NCBI RefSeq assembly: GCF_023715845.1
Contig: NZ_JAMBOR010000010.1
Location: 1 to 64,000 of the forward strand
From: Fictibacillus phosphorivorans
GTDB taxonomy: Bacteria; Bacillota; Bacilli; Bacillales; Fictibacillaceae
DNA length: 64,000 nucleotides
Direction of reading: 5' to 3'
In this document: positions 34,264-42,639 of the stretch, piece after piece
How the letters are laid out: every line of letters starts with the position of its first letter
Position numbering within the stretch: the first letter of the stretch is position 1
The notes under the pieces: model-generated
What the model saw: the letters and a program-made list of their open reading frames with translations, nothing else
What the model was told of the DNA's origin: nothing
The model's database searches: none
Made by a program: the position numbers and the translations under genes

Positions 34264-34279
34264 CTGTCATCCACTCCTG

Positions 34280-35323
34280 TTATTGATTTTTAAATAAAAG
34301 ATATATAAAGTATGGTGCGCCGATAGCTGCAGTGAAAACACCAGCAGGAACTTCTAATGGAGAGAAAAGAGTTCGGCCAGCTAGGTCGGCCAGTACAACC
34401 ATGATTCCTCCTATTAATGCTGCAGCAGGGAACAATCCTCCAAATGATGATCCCGTGATCCGTCTAGCGATATGCGGGCCGATCAATCCGACAAATCCCA
34501 TCGCTCCAGCAAAAGCAACCGCAGATCCAGCCAATGCTGTACAAACCATTAATAACATGAACCGTTCCCGGTGAACCGATATTCCTGCAACTGTTGTAAG
34601 GTCATCTCCAAACCCTTGTATGTTTAAGCGTCTTACTAGCAAAATGAGGATTGGCAGCATTCCTAAAAACCAAGGCAGCATCGCCTTTACTTCCTTCCAT
34701 GAAGTTCCATATACCGTTCCTGTCAGCCAGACCGTAGCTTGACTTGCACGATAGATCGGACCCATCAGCATCATTAGCGTTGTCAGCGCTTGAAACAGCG
34801 CCATCAACCCGATCCCTATCAAGATGAGTCGTATCGGCGTTACACCGTCTTTCCATGCTAAAGCATATATTAGGAAAGCTACGATCGTCGCCCCGACAAA
34901 AGCAAACAAAGGCATATAATTCATGCTTAACAACAGGTTGTTGCTGTCATCACTGAACAAGGTTAAAAAGGCAACGGCGGCAAATCCAGCACCGCCTGTA
35001 ATCCCAACCATGTCAGGTGAAGCAAGGGGATTCCTGATCACTCCTTGCAGGATTGCACCCGCAAGAGCGAGGGAAGCGCCTGCAATAAACGCTACGAGTA
35101 CCCTTGGAAGTCTAAATTCAGTAATAATCATTTGATTCATTTCTAGCCCAGACCCGATTAGAGCTGTAAATACTTCTAACGGCGGGATATAGAGTTCACC
35201 TACTCCGATACTGATCAGTATTGAAAGCAGCGCGATCATGGTCAGAATGATGATCGCAAACATTGTTTTTTTATCAATTAAGTATGAAAATGATTTTCGC
35301 TGTATGACCCAATACTTTCTCAT
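34280..35323 (-). CDS. yfhA: Siderophore ABC transporter permease (YfhA type)
   Basis: A 347-residue FecCD-family permease with about ten helices. RLPRVLVAFIAGASLALAGAILQGVIRNPLASPD is the conserved cytoplasmic coupling region (with short breaks), and GFVGLIGPHIAR is the family signature. It forms the membrane channel with the preceding permease. The ATG overlaps the end of that gene by four bases, indicating coupling. Confidence 0.9.
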   Translation of the reverse strand: MRKYWVIQRKSFSYLIDKKTMFAIIILTMIALLSILISIGVGELYIPPLEVFTALIGSGLEMNQMIITEFRLPRVLVAFIAGASLALAGAILQGVIRNPLASPDMVGITGGAGFAAVAFLTLFSDDSNNLLLSMNYMPLFAFVGATIVAFLIYALAWKDGVTPIRLILIGIGLMALFQALTTLMMLMGPIYRASQATVWLTGTVYGTSWKEVKAMLPWFLGMLPILILLVRRLNIQGFGDDLTTVAGISVHRERFMLLMVCTALAGSAVAFAGAMGFVGLIGPHIARRITGSSFGGLFPAAALIGGIMVVLADLAGRTLFSPLEVPAGVFTAAIGAPYFIYLLFKNQ

Positions 35324-36330
35324 CGTTGAAATATTCCTTTACGGACAATGTAAATAAAAAACGGTGTACCAAGTAAAGCGGTAACGACTCCAACAGGAGC
35401 TTCTTCCGGCATGATGATGTACCGTGCGCCAATGTCAGCAAGTACAAGCATGATTCCGCCAGTAAGTGCTGAAAAAGGAACAATCCATCGGTGGTCACTG
35501 CCGACTAGGTATCTTGCAAAATGAGGAACTACTATTCCGATAAAACTGATTGGTCCGGCAATCGCTACCGAACCTCCCGCTAGTAAAATGACCATGAGTG
35601 CGGCGGCAAATTTAAAGATTACAGTCTTCTGTCCTAAGCTGACTGCTACATCCTCTCCTAGTGCAAAAGCGTTCAACTGGCGAGAAAGAAGGATGGAGAT
35701 AACCCAGGCGATCAGTAACGCCGGCATGACTGCTGCCAGCATGGAAAGCTTTCTTCCTTCTACTGAACCTGCCAGCCAGAACAATACTTCATCAAGTGCC
35801 TTTTCGTTCGTTACGAGCATCCCTTGTGTAAGAGAAGCAAATAGCGCAGCAATAACGGCTCCAGCTAATGTAAGTTTAACTGGCGTTAAGCCGCCCCTTC
35901 CTGCAGAGCCGAGTGCATAAGCAAGACCAGAAGCTACAGCCGCGCCGAGAAATCCAATCCACATGAATTGCTGGATAGAAGTAATGCCTAAGAATGTAAC
36001 ACCAAAAACAATAAAAAATCCTGCACCAGCATTTACACCAAAAATATCAGGTGAGGCGATTGGATTGCGGGTAAGTGCCTGCATAAGGACACCTGCAATT
36101 CCTAAGCTGATGCCAACAGCCATTCCGACGAGTGCACGAGGAACTCGAGAGAGCTGAATAATTAAATGTTCATTCGAGCCGTCAAAAGCGGTGTATGCTT
36201 CGATGGCCATTGATAGCGAAGTGTCTGTGTAACCTAATACAACACTCATTACCATGACGACCAAAGAGAAAATCACACCTAGAATTAATGCGGCTGTTCT
36301 TAATAAATTACTTTGTAATATTCCGTTCAT
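35320..36330 (-). CDS. yfiZ: Siderophore ABC transporter permease (YfiZ type)
   Basis: A 336-residue FecCD permease: RVPRALVGMAVGISLGIAGVLMQALTRNPIASPD (with breaks) and SFIGIVVPHFARYLVG are the family motifs. First gene of the minus-strand operon yfiZ-yfhA-yusV-fhuF, divergent from the binding-protein gene. In B. subtilis the YfiYZ-YfhA system imports schizokinen and arthrobactin; the same ligand class is a reasonable but unproven guess here. A Fur-type box lies 74 bases upstream. Confidence 0.9.
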   Translation of the reverse strand: MNGILQSNLLRTAALILGVIFSLVVMVMSVVLGYTDTSLSMAIEAYTAFDGSNEHLIIQLSRVPRALVGMAVGISLGIAGVLMQALTRNPIASPDIFGVNAGAGFFIVFGVTFLGITSIQQFMWIGFLGAAVASGLAYALGSAGRGGLTPVKLTLAGAVIAALFASLTQGMLVTNEKALDEVLFWLAGSVEGRKLSMLAAVMPALLIAWVISILLSRQLNAFALGEDVAVSLGQKTVIFKFAAALMVILLAGGSVAIAGPISFIGIVVPHFARYLVGSDHRWIVPFSALTGGIMLVLADIGARYIIMPEEAPVGVVTALLGTPFFIYIVRKGIFQR

Positions 36331-36403
36331 CAGGTCCTCTTTTAATAATGAAAAATATTCTCATTTACAGTTTAAAAGTAAAATGGATATCTGTCAATGA
36401 CTT

Positions 36404-36418
36404 TGAAAATCATTATCA
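36404..36418 (-). promoter_or_regulatory. Fur box, yfiZ side
   Basis: TGAAAATCATTATCA matches the Bacillus Fur 7-1-7 consensus TGATAATNATTATCA except for one base. It is positioned to control the minus-strand permease operon. Confidence 0.8.
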
Positions 36419-36426
36419 ATTAGTTG

Positions 36427-36483
36427 TTGACAACGCATACATCTCCGTATTATGATACGAATTGTAATTGATTCTCATTATCA
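36427..36483 (+). promoter_or_regulatory. yfiY promoter with downstream Fur box
   Basis: TTGACA (36427-36432), 18-base spacer, TATGAT (36451-36456), then TGATTCTCATTATCA (36469-36483), which matches the Fur consensus at all but two defined bases. Fur bound there would block initiation of yfiY. Confidence 0.78.
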
Positions 36484-36515
36484 GTTACATAAATGAAAAG
36501 GGGAGAGACAACTGA

Positions 36516-37478
36516 ATGAAAAAGACTACATACAAATGGCTGGCTTTTGCAGCCTTACTCACATTAATGCTTGCGTTAGCAGCATGCGGCGGGAAAGACA
36601 AAGAAACAGAGGGAGCAAAATCAGACGGATCAAAAGATTCTTCTTATAAAGTAGAACACGCAATGGGCACTGCAGAAGTGAAAAGCAACAAACGTGTCGT
36701 TGTTCTTACAAACGAAGGAACGGAAGCTGTACTAGCACTTGGAGTAAAACCGGTCGGTGCGGTCAAATCTTGGTTAGGAGATCCTTGGTATGATCATATT
36801 AAGGACGATATGGAAGGCGTAGAAGTCGTTGGAGACGAGAGCGCAGTGAACATTGAGAAAGTTATGGCCTTAAAACCAGATCTAATTATCGGTAACAAGA
36901 TGCGTCAAGAAAAGCAATACGATGAACTTAACAAAATTGCACCAACTGTGTTCGCGGAAGATCTTCGCGGTGACTGGAAAATTAACTTTGAACTTTACTC
37001 TAAAGCTCTAAATAAAGAAGAAAAAGGGAAGGAAGTATTAGCAGCGTTCGATAAGCGTATTGAAGATTTTAAAGCTGAAGCTGGCGACAAGTTGAAAACA
37101 GAAGTATCTATGGTACGTTTCATGCCTGGGAAATCTCGTATCTACCACCAAGATTCATTCTCTGGTGTCATCCTCAAACAGATCGGATTTGCTCGTCCTG
37201 GTGATCAAAACAAACCTGACTTCGCTGAAGAAGTAACACAAGAACGCATTCCTGATATGGATGGAGACATGCTTTTCTACTTCACCTATGAAACAGGAGA
37301 CGGAGAAGCAACAGCAACTGAAAAAGAATGGACAAATAACCCACTTTGGAAAAACCTTGGAGCTGTAAAAGAAGGAAATGCACACAAAGTAAGTGACGCC
37401 ATCTGGAATACAGCAGGCGGCGTAAAAGCAGCTAATCTAATGCTTGATGATCTTGAGAAGTACTTTTTAGAAAAATAA
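36516..37478 (+). CDS. yfiY: Siderophore-binding lipoprotein (YfiY type)
   Basis: A 320-residue cluster A-II binding protein. The lipobox is LALAAC (Cys25) followed by GGKDKE. The mature domain includes KRVVVLTNEGTEAVLALGVKPVGA, the lobe-linking helix, and AMKPDLIIG-like text (MALKPDLIIGNK). It delivers ferric siderophore to the YfiZ-YfhA permease encoded divergently. AAAGGGGAGAG precedes the ATG at 36516. It has its own strong terminator and Fur-type control. Confidence 0.92.
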   Translation: MKKTTYKWLAFAALLTLMLALAACGGKDKETEGAKSDGSKDSSYKVEHAMGTAEVKSNKRVVVLTNEGTEAVLALGVKPVGAVKSWLGDPWYDHIKDDMEGVEVVGDESAVNIEKVMALKPDLIIGNKMRQEKQYDELNKIAPTVFAEDLRGDWKINFELYSKALNKEEKGKEVLAAFDKRIEDFKAEAGDKLKTEVSMVRFMPGKSRIYHQDSFSGVILKQIGFARPGDQNKPDFAEEVTQERIPDMDGDMLFYFTYETGDGEATATEKEWTNNPLWKNLGAVKEGNAHKVSDAIWNTAGGVKAANLMLDDLEKYFLEK

Positions 37479-37494
37479 TATTAATATGATAGGG

Positions 37495-37541
37495 GATTGG
37501 ACTCAAAAGGGCAAAAACTTTTGAGTCCAATCTCTTTTTTT
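37495..37541 (+). terminator. Terminator of yfiY
   Basis: GATTGGACTCAAAAG and CTTTTGAGTCCAATC form a perfect 15-pair stem followed by T residues. Confidence 0.92.
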
Positions 37542-37554
37542 ATTTCAAACAAGA

Positions 37555-37799
37555 GAAAAAGGACGTTTTGATGGATCAAAACGAGATTAAGTTACGGACT
37601 TTAACCTAAATGACTGCTTATCGAGGTGATTTTATAAGCTTGGAAACATCAAGTTTGAGCGAAAACCCACCCTGTTTGAGCGAAGATCAGGAATTTTGAG
37701 CGTAGCTCAGCGATTCTGAGCGTAACTCGACGTTTTTGAGCGAAAAGCGGGTCATCTTGCGCGAACGTGTAACAGAATAAAATAACACGTACCGTAAAC
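37555..37799 (+). repeat. TGAGCG-array interspersed element, copy 4 (full length)
   Basis: Begins about 14 bases after the yfiY terminator: AAAAAGGACG, perfect inverted repeat CGTTTTGAT/ATCAAAACG (37564-37583), a less conserved middle, five units starting TTTGAGCG or TCTGAGCG, a variant TCTTGCGC junction, and the end core GCGAACGTGTAACAGAATAA ... AACACGTACCGTAAA (37761-37798). The array aligns unit by unit with the copy at 28558. Confidence 0.88.
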
Positions 37800-37839
37800 T
37801 TATAAAGGAAGGCTGACGTTGGTCAGGACGAGCGGGGCA

Positions 37840-37925
37840 GATGAGACCACTCAATATACGCAGTACAGAGGGGGCTCACCGCACGCCCTGCGGAAAGCGA
37901 GCCCTGCAGCGGAAATGAACCACTT
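37840..37925. repeat. GC-rich interspersed repeat, copy 2
   Basis: GGGGGCTCACCGCACGCCCT ... GCGAGCCCTGCAGCGGAAAT aligns with 14560-14640. It sits about 40 bases after the TGAGCG element, and a related fragment adjoins the copy of that element at 5955. Confidence 0.78.
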
Positions 37926-38011
37926 TCAAAAAAATATTAAATCAGTGATCGTTTTCCTGTTTGAATTTTCCTATAATGAGTGTAGATGAAAAGGTCAGGA
38001 GACTAATACCT

Positions 38012-39232
38012 ATGAAACTCTCAGGGGAAATCTTTCGCAATCGAAGTTTTTTATATTTTTGGCTGAGTTCGATTATCACCGCTTTGGGCGACAGCATTTT
38101 TATGATCACATTAATGTGGCTGCTCGTTCAAATCTCAGGCTCGCCTGTCATTGTAGGAACATACATCTTGTTGGTAACGCTGACGAAATTCTCTTTTGTA
38201 CTCTTTGGTGGAGCCTTCGTTGACCGTTTCTCCGTTAAAAGACTTCTTATTGGGTCAGCTATTGGAAGAGGAACTCTCTTGTTTCTCCTGTTTGCAGTTA
38301 TTGCTGCAGGCGATCCATCCATTTATATTTTTTACATAGCTGGTGTCCTCTTTGGTTTGATTGATGCGGTAAGCGAGCCAGCGGGTATCACCTTTCGAAC
38401 ACGTCTCGTTGCAGAAAAACATTACACACAGTCTATGAGCCTCCTCATGATGGCTGGACAGGCAGCAAGCGTTGTAGGTCCAGGACTTGGAGCACTTCTT
38501 TATGCCATGTATGGAGCTAAGATAGCTTTCCTATTAAATGGCCTGGCCTTCTTTACAGCTGCAGGGTTATTCATCTTTATTAAAATAAACGAACAGGTGC
38601 AGGAGGAAAGGACATCTTCCTTTTTTGCTGGAATGAAAGAAGGATTTGCGTTCTTCACCGGTACTCCTGTTCTTGCCACGATGGCCGTCTTTGCCTTTTT
38701 TGCAAATGCAGCGGTGGGTGCAGTAATGGTTAGTCTTCCTTTTTTGATGAAGGATTTAGATTTTGGCATCAAAGGATACGGATGGGCGCATACCTCAATT
38801 GCGGTTGGGAGTGTTGTGGCTGCAGTCCTATTTTCCCTTTTTGTCATTCATAAACCTAAGCCATATATGACGTTGTTAACCTGTTTTTTGCAGGGGGTAA
38901 GTATTTTTCTGATTGGTTTCTTTTCAAAAGAACTGGCGGTTCTTCTCTTTTTACTATCTATGGTCGGTTTTCTTGAAGCAGCGGTCAATGTGATTGCGCC
39001 GAGTGTGAACCATGCTTTAATACCGCCAAAGCTGTTTGGCCGTGTGATCGGAATTATGGTCATCATCATGGGAATTTCTGAACCCATTGCGGCAGGAGCC
39101 GCTGGACTCCTCGTTGAAAGGATAGGTGCAGCTGATGTATTTGTGTGGGGTGGTTCAATGGAGATGCTTATAGCTTTACTCGTGTTTTCTTTTCCTTTCA
39201 TCAGAAATTTTAATGGTGTAAAGCGTTCATAA
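38012..39232 (+). CDS. Major facilitator superfamily transporter
   Basis: A 406-residue MFS protein with about 12 hydrophobic segments, of the MFS_3/enterobactin-exporter-like type (NRSFLYFWLSSIITALGDSIF at the start; GGAFVDRFSVKRLLIG is the loop 2-3 motif). The substrate is unknown; a drug or metabolite exporter is typical. The ATG at 38012 is preceded by CAGGAG at ten bases; the ATG at 37976 further upstream has no good site. It lies downstream of two repeats. Confidence 0.83.
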   Translation: MKLSGEIFRNRSFLYFWLSSIITALGDSIFMITLMWLLVQISGSPVIVGTYILLVTLTKFSFVLFGGAFVDRFSVKRLLIGSAIGRGTLLFLLFAVIAAGDPSIYIFYIAGVLFGLIDAVSEPAGITFRTRLVAEKHYTQSMSLLMMAGQAASVVGPGLGALLYAMYGAKIAFLLNGLAFFTAAGLFIFIKINEQVQEERTSSFFAGMKEGFAFFTGTPVLATMAVFAFFANAAVGAVMVSLPFLMKDLDFGIKGYGWAHTSIAVGSVVAAVLFSLFVIHKPKPYMTLLTCFLQGVSIFLIGFFSKELAVLLFLLSMVGFLEAAVNVIAPSVNHALIPPKLFGRVIGIMVIIMGISEPIAAGAAGLLVERIGAADVFVWGGSMEMLIALLVFSFPFIRNFNGVKRS

Positions 39233-39337
39233 TTCGTACATCATTTCGCTACAAATCTGTCATAAATTTCACAAGGCAAATGGAAAGGTTTACATAAACT
39301 ATATATAAGAAGTAAATTTATTCCTGGAGGTTTTTAA

Positions 39338-39760
39338 GTGGATAAAAAACCGTCTTATGAAAAGGAACTGCAGAAGCGAGAAATTTTAATGAAGGACGAA
39401 CAGACCCATGCATGGTACTATGAAGACCATATTACCGCTATTGTGAACCGTGCTCGCAAAGAAGGAGCTTTTGATGATCTTGAAGGGATGGGCAAACCCC
39501 TCAATATTGATGAAGATCTTGTCTATAATCCGGAGAAAAGGCTCCACAAAATCATGAAAGATAATCATATTTTGCCCAATTGGGTGAAACTTGGAAAAGA
39601 GATAGACGTATTAAAAGAAGAGTTAAAGTCATATACAGTAGAATATAACATCAAAAAAACAGTAGAGTCGATTAACCAAAAAGTGTTTCAGCATAACTTA
39701 ACCTGTCCGCCGACTGCACAGCGGATGAAAGTGAATCTGGAGGACGTTTTGAAGAAGTAA
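39338..39760 (+). CDS. DUF1992/DnaJC28-domain protein
   Basis: A 140-residue soluble protein containing the DUF1992 domain: IVNRARKEGAFDDLEGMGKPLNID is the characteristic segment (R-x-G-x-F-D-x-L-x-G-x-G-K-P-L), also found in the mitochondrial DnaJC28 family. The biochemical role is unknown. GTG at 39338 follows GGAGG. The cupin gene follows 11 bases after its stop, so the two form an operon. Confidence 0.85.
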   Translation: MDKKPSYEKELQKREILMKDEQTHAWYYEDHITAIVNRARKEGAFDDLEGMGKPLNIDEDLVYNPEKRLHKIMKDNHILPNWVKLGKEIDVLKEELKSYTVEYNIKKTVESINQKVFQHNLTCPPTAQRMKVNLEDVLKK

Positions 39761-39771
39761 TTGGAGGATGT

Positions 39772-40146
39772 ATGTCTAAAATAAGCACCTTAAATGCTGA
39801 ACATTATCAGTGGGGAAATAATTGTGACGGGTGGCAACTCGTTAAACAGGATGACCTTAGCATCATTCACGAAAAAATGCCGCCCGTGACAGCAGAGGTA
39901 AGACATTATCATGTGTTTTCCCGTCAGTTTTTCTTTATTCTAAATGGAGAAATCGTTATTGAAAAAGACGGGGAAGAATGTGTGCTAAGCGCTCATCAAG
40001 GAATTGAAATCCCTGCAGGCACACCTCATCAAGTTCGAAATGACAGCGAATTTCCTGCTGAGTTCCTCGTCACATCACAGCCACCCGCACACGGTGATCG
40101 TGTTGTCGTCAAAAAAGTAAAAAGCATCAGCCATGTGACCCTTTAG
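39772..40146 (+). CDS. Cupin-domain protein
   Basis: A 124-residue single-domain cupin. Motif 1 is AEVRHYHVFSRQFFFILNGEIVIE (metal ligands His and Glu/Gln positions) and motif 2 is GIEIPAGTPHQVRN with the last His. It may bind a metal and act as a small dioxygenase, isomerase or sensor; no substrate can be named. GGAGGATGT lies directly before the ATG. Co-transcribed with the DUF1992 gene. Confidence 0.83.
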   Translation: MSKISTLNAEHYQWGNNCDGWQLVKQDDLSIIHEKMPPVTAEVRHYHVFSRQFFFILNGEIVIEKDGEECVLSAHQGIEIPAGTPHQVRNDSEFPAEFLVTSQPPAHGDRVVVKKVKSISHVTL

Positions 40147-40169
40147 CGATCTTGCTTAAGGGTTTTTTT
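40138..40169 (+). terminator. Terminator of the DUF1992-cupin operon
   Basis: ACCCTT and AAGGGT form a stem overlapping the cupin stop, followed by T residues. Confidence 0.75.
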
Positions 40170-40277
40170 CTTGTAAACCTTTGTTATGCAGTTTGGTTGC
40201 GAAGGGAAAGCTACTTAAAAAAGGATCATGCTAAAATACAGTAAAACCATTTTTTTGAATATATTCCCAAAATAGAA

Positions 40278-40361
40278 ATGGCGTTACGGCTATTTTTATG
40301 TGTTACTCTTTGTTTTGCGATAGCCATTATGATCATGGGTTATTATAAGAGAAAAAGATGA
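40278..40361 (+). CDS. Possible 27-residue membrane peptide
   Basis: A short frame reading MALRLFLCVTLCFAIAIMIM followed by GYYKRKR: one membrane helix with a positive tail. No clear ribosome site is visible, and it could extend upstream to a TTG at 40254-40256. It is plausible as a mini-protein but weakly supported. The remaining 40170-40422 shows nothing else. Confidence 0.3.
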   Translation: MALRLFLCVTLCFAIAIMIMGYYKRKR

Positions 40362-40422
40362 TGATGAGGATTACATAAAAATGAGCGTGTAGTAGAAAAT
40401 ATAGAAAAAAGGAGGGCGTACT

Positions 40423-40773
40423 TTGGAGAAAAGACCTTATTATGTGAATGTAGAGAGTGGAGAAATTTTACCGATCAAGACCGCATCTTCCTTTCAATTT
40501 GAGATCTCAGCTTCAGAAGAGGATGTAAGGAAACTTGAGAAAAAGTTTCAAGAAATAGACAGCGCAGCAACAGATACTTTCAATCGTTCACATGTACCTT
40601 ATCTTCCTTATTCTAATGATTCGGATAACGACCGGTATGATCAAAAATTAAAGGAAGCTTATCAAATCATCCATGATCTCGGTCAAGATGAAACAAGAAA
40701 ATTTATTGAGACGATGAGCTTCTGGAATCCGGAAAAACCGCAAGACCTTGAAAAAAGGCCGACAGACGAATAG
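40423..40773 (+). CDS. Hypothetical polar protein
   Basis: A 116-residue soluble protein with a basic N-terminal strand (RPYYVNVESGEIL), an acidic helix (SEEDVRKLEKKFQEID), a proline- and tyrosine-containing linker (HVPYLPYSNDSDND) and a C-terminal helical hairpin. I do not recognise a family. The TTG at 40423 is well supported by AAGGAGGGC. It ends at a terminator shared with the convergent small membrane-protein gene. Confidence 0.65.
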   Translation: MEKRPYYVNVESGEILPIKTASSFQFEISASEEDVRKLEKKFQEIDSAATDTFNRSHVPYLPYSNDSDNDRYDQKLKEAYQIIHDLGQDETRKFIETMSFWNPEKPQDLEKRPTDE

Positions 40774-40789
40774 TCTATTGGCCTTTTCT
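40753..40789. terminator. Bidirectional terminator
   Basis: AAAAGGCC and GGCCTTTT with inner pairing AGAC/GTCT, between convergent genes and overlapping the end of the first. Confidence 0.8.
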
Positions 40790-40792
40790 TTA

Positions 40793-41011
40793 TTAATATA
40801 CGAAGAATGCGATATAGATAATGATCGTAATGATTACTGCAAATCCGAGCAATGCTAAAAAAATAGGATTAAGAGTTGCTGGATGTCTTGAAACGGCAGG
40901 ATTCACTTCATCTTCGTTATAGACTCTTTGTTTTCTTGCAACTTTCATTGTCATCCATAATCCAGCGGCAACCACTATGACAGCCAGTGAGATAAAGAAT
41001 AGTGAAAACAA
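40793..41011 (-). CDS. Small two-helix membrane protein
   Basis: A 72-residue protein with two hydrophobic segments (about 2-20 and 48-70) joined by a basic-then-polar linker (KVARKQRVYNEDEVNP). I do not recognise it. The TTG at 41011 lies seven bases after AAGGAG; an upstream GTG at 41020 is too close to the site. Confidence 0.6.
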   Translation of the reverse strand: MFSLFFISLAVIVVAAGLWMTMKVARKQRVYNEDEVNPAVSRHPATLNPIFLALLGFAVIITIIIYIAFFVY

Positions 41012-41057
41012 AATATTCACTCCTTAAAGCATAATTGTCCACATAGTGTTTGTGAAA

Positions 41058-41726
41058 TTAACGGATTTCATGCATGACAGCAGAGCGTGAATGAACAGAT
41101 TCAAGACGATTCAGTTCATTCCTGACAAGTGTCATGATTTTATCCTGATCGTTCTTATCAAAGATATCGTATTGGTCACTTTCGATCATCAATACAGGTG
41201 TTTTATCGTAAGCTTTGATCCACTCTTTATATTTCGTGTGCAGCGTCTTATAGTAAGTGAAAAGTTCTGGGTGCTCTTCAACTTGCTCATAAGAACGGCC
41301 TCTTTGTTTAATCCGGTTTAGAACGGTATCCAGATCACTGTCCAAATAAATGAGAAGGTCTTGACGAGATTTAGGTGTTTTGTCGATCTCATTCATCATG
41401 GTTTCAAGAAGGTCCTTGTACGTATCAAATTCGAGCTGTGTCATGTTGCCAGAGTCAAAATTGAGTTCAGCGAAAATCAGATCTTCATACAAACTGCGGT
41501 CCAATACGTTGTCTGGACTCGTTCTAGCTTGGCGGATCGTTTTAAAACGTGTATTTAAAAAATAAATCTGAAGCGGAAAAGCCCATCGCTTCGGGTTTTT
41601 GTAATAATCGGGTAAAATAGGGTTATCAACGACGCTTTCGTAAAAAATTTCACTGTTTAATTGTTCGCTTAAAAATTCAGCATACGTTGATTTGCCTGTT
41701 CCGATCATACCTGCCATTAAAATCAC
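41058..41726 (-). CDS. Deoxynucleoside kinase (dGK/dAK/dCK family)
   Basis: A 222-residue P-loop kinase: MAGMIGTGKST (residues 4-14), the DRS motif in NVLDRSLYED, and the LID arginines in RIKQRGRSYEQ. These are the hallmarks of the Dgk/Dck family that phosphorylates deoxynucleosides to monophosphates in nucleotide salvage. The specificity (dG, dA or dC) cannot be read by eye. GTG at 41726 follows AGGAGG at eight bases. B. subtilis has two such genes (dgk, dck) in tandem; here a single one stands alone. Confidence 0.87.
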   Translation of the reverse strand: MILMAGMIGTGKSTYAEFLSEQLNSEIFYESVVDNPILPDYYKNPKRWAFPLQIYFLNTRFKTIRQARTSPDNVLDRSLYEDLIFAELNFDSGNMTQLEFDTYKDLLETMMNEIDKTPKSRQDLLIYLDSDLDTVLNRIKQRGRSYEQVEEHPELFTYYKTLHTKYKEWIKAYDKTPVLMIESDQYDIFDKNDQDKIMTLVRNELNRLESVHSRSAVMHEIR

Positions 41727-41931
41727 AGTATATCCTCCTAAATTGAAGTGCTAAAGCGGGTAGCGCTAAAGCGAGGGTGGTTCATATGTATGTAAATCAA
41801 TATATGGTATGTATGGCTTATAAGCCCTTCTAAATATATCATGTATTCCAAAAGGTGAATAGAGGGTGTTTGTCGGAATATGGATAATCCCGGTAAAGGA
41901 AGATTAAAAAAAGGAACGAGGGGGATATAAC

Positions 41932-42564
41932 ATGACGATACAGGTTAAAGTTTATACAGATTTCGTTTGTCCCTATTGTTTTTTAGCGGAAGCTCCGCTA
42001 TTAGCAGCAACGAAAGATAAAGATGTCACGATCGAATGGATGCCGTTTGAATTGCGTCCTTATCCTGAAGAAACGCTAAAACCTGAAGAAGATTATCTTC
42101 AGCGTGCATGGCAGGAATCTGTACGTCCACTCGCACAGAAAATGGGCGTAGAAATCATTCTGCCAGATGTATCACCCCAGCCTCACACACACTTGGCACA
42201 TGAGGGTCTATTATATTCAAAAAAGCATAATAAAGAAAAAGAGTATACACATCGTGTTTTTGCTAGTTTCTTTCAAGAAGGGAAAGACATCGGTCAAATC
42301 AACGTACTTCGTGAGATAGCGGAAGAGATTGGACTAGATGGAGAATCGTTTGAAAAAGCACTCGTTGCTCGTGAATTTAGCGAAGCAAGGGAAGAATGCT
42401 TGCGGCAAGCATTTGAAGAGATGCAGATAACAGCTGTTCCGACAATGTTTGTCGGAGAAAGAGTATTAAAAGGGCTGCATCCTCAGCCAAATATTGAACG
42501 TGCTCTTCGAGGAGCAATCCGTGATGAGAAGATGGAATTTTGTGAAGGCGATGAATGTGAATAA
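41932..42564 (+). CDS. DsbA-family (FrnE-like) thiol oxidoreductase
   Basis: A 210-residue cytosolic thioredoxin-fold protein with an inserted helical domain. The active site is CPYC (Cys13, Cys16) after VKVYTDFV, and the cis-proline loop is ITAVPTMFVG. It belongs to the FrnE/DsbA subgroup rather than to secreted DsbA, as there is no signal peptide. It probably handles disulfide exchange in the cytosol, for example in oxidative stress. GGGGG precedes the ATG at 41932. Confidence 0.88.
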   Translation: MTIQVKVYTDFVCPYCFLAEAPLLAATKDKDVTIEWMPFELRPYPEETLKPEEDYLQRAWQESVRPLAQKMGVEIILPDVSPQPHTHLAHEGLLYSKKHNKEKEYTHRVFASFFQEGKDIGQINVLREIAEEIGLDGESFEKALVAREFSEAREECLRQAFEEMQITAVPTMFVGERVLKGLHPQPNIERALRGAIRDEKMEFCEGDECE

Positions 42565-42577
42565 AACGAACAACTGA

Positions 42578-42618
42578 AAAAAGAGCGCTTAGTAGGAATT
42601 CCTCTAAGCGCTCTTTTT
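42578..42618 (+). terminator. Terminator of the FrnE-like gene
   Basis: AAAGAGCGCTTAG and CTAAGCGCTCTTT form a strong stem followed by T residues. Confidence 0.9.
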
Positions 42619-42639
42619 CATTCTTAACAATGAAAAAAG

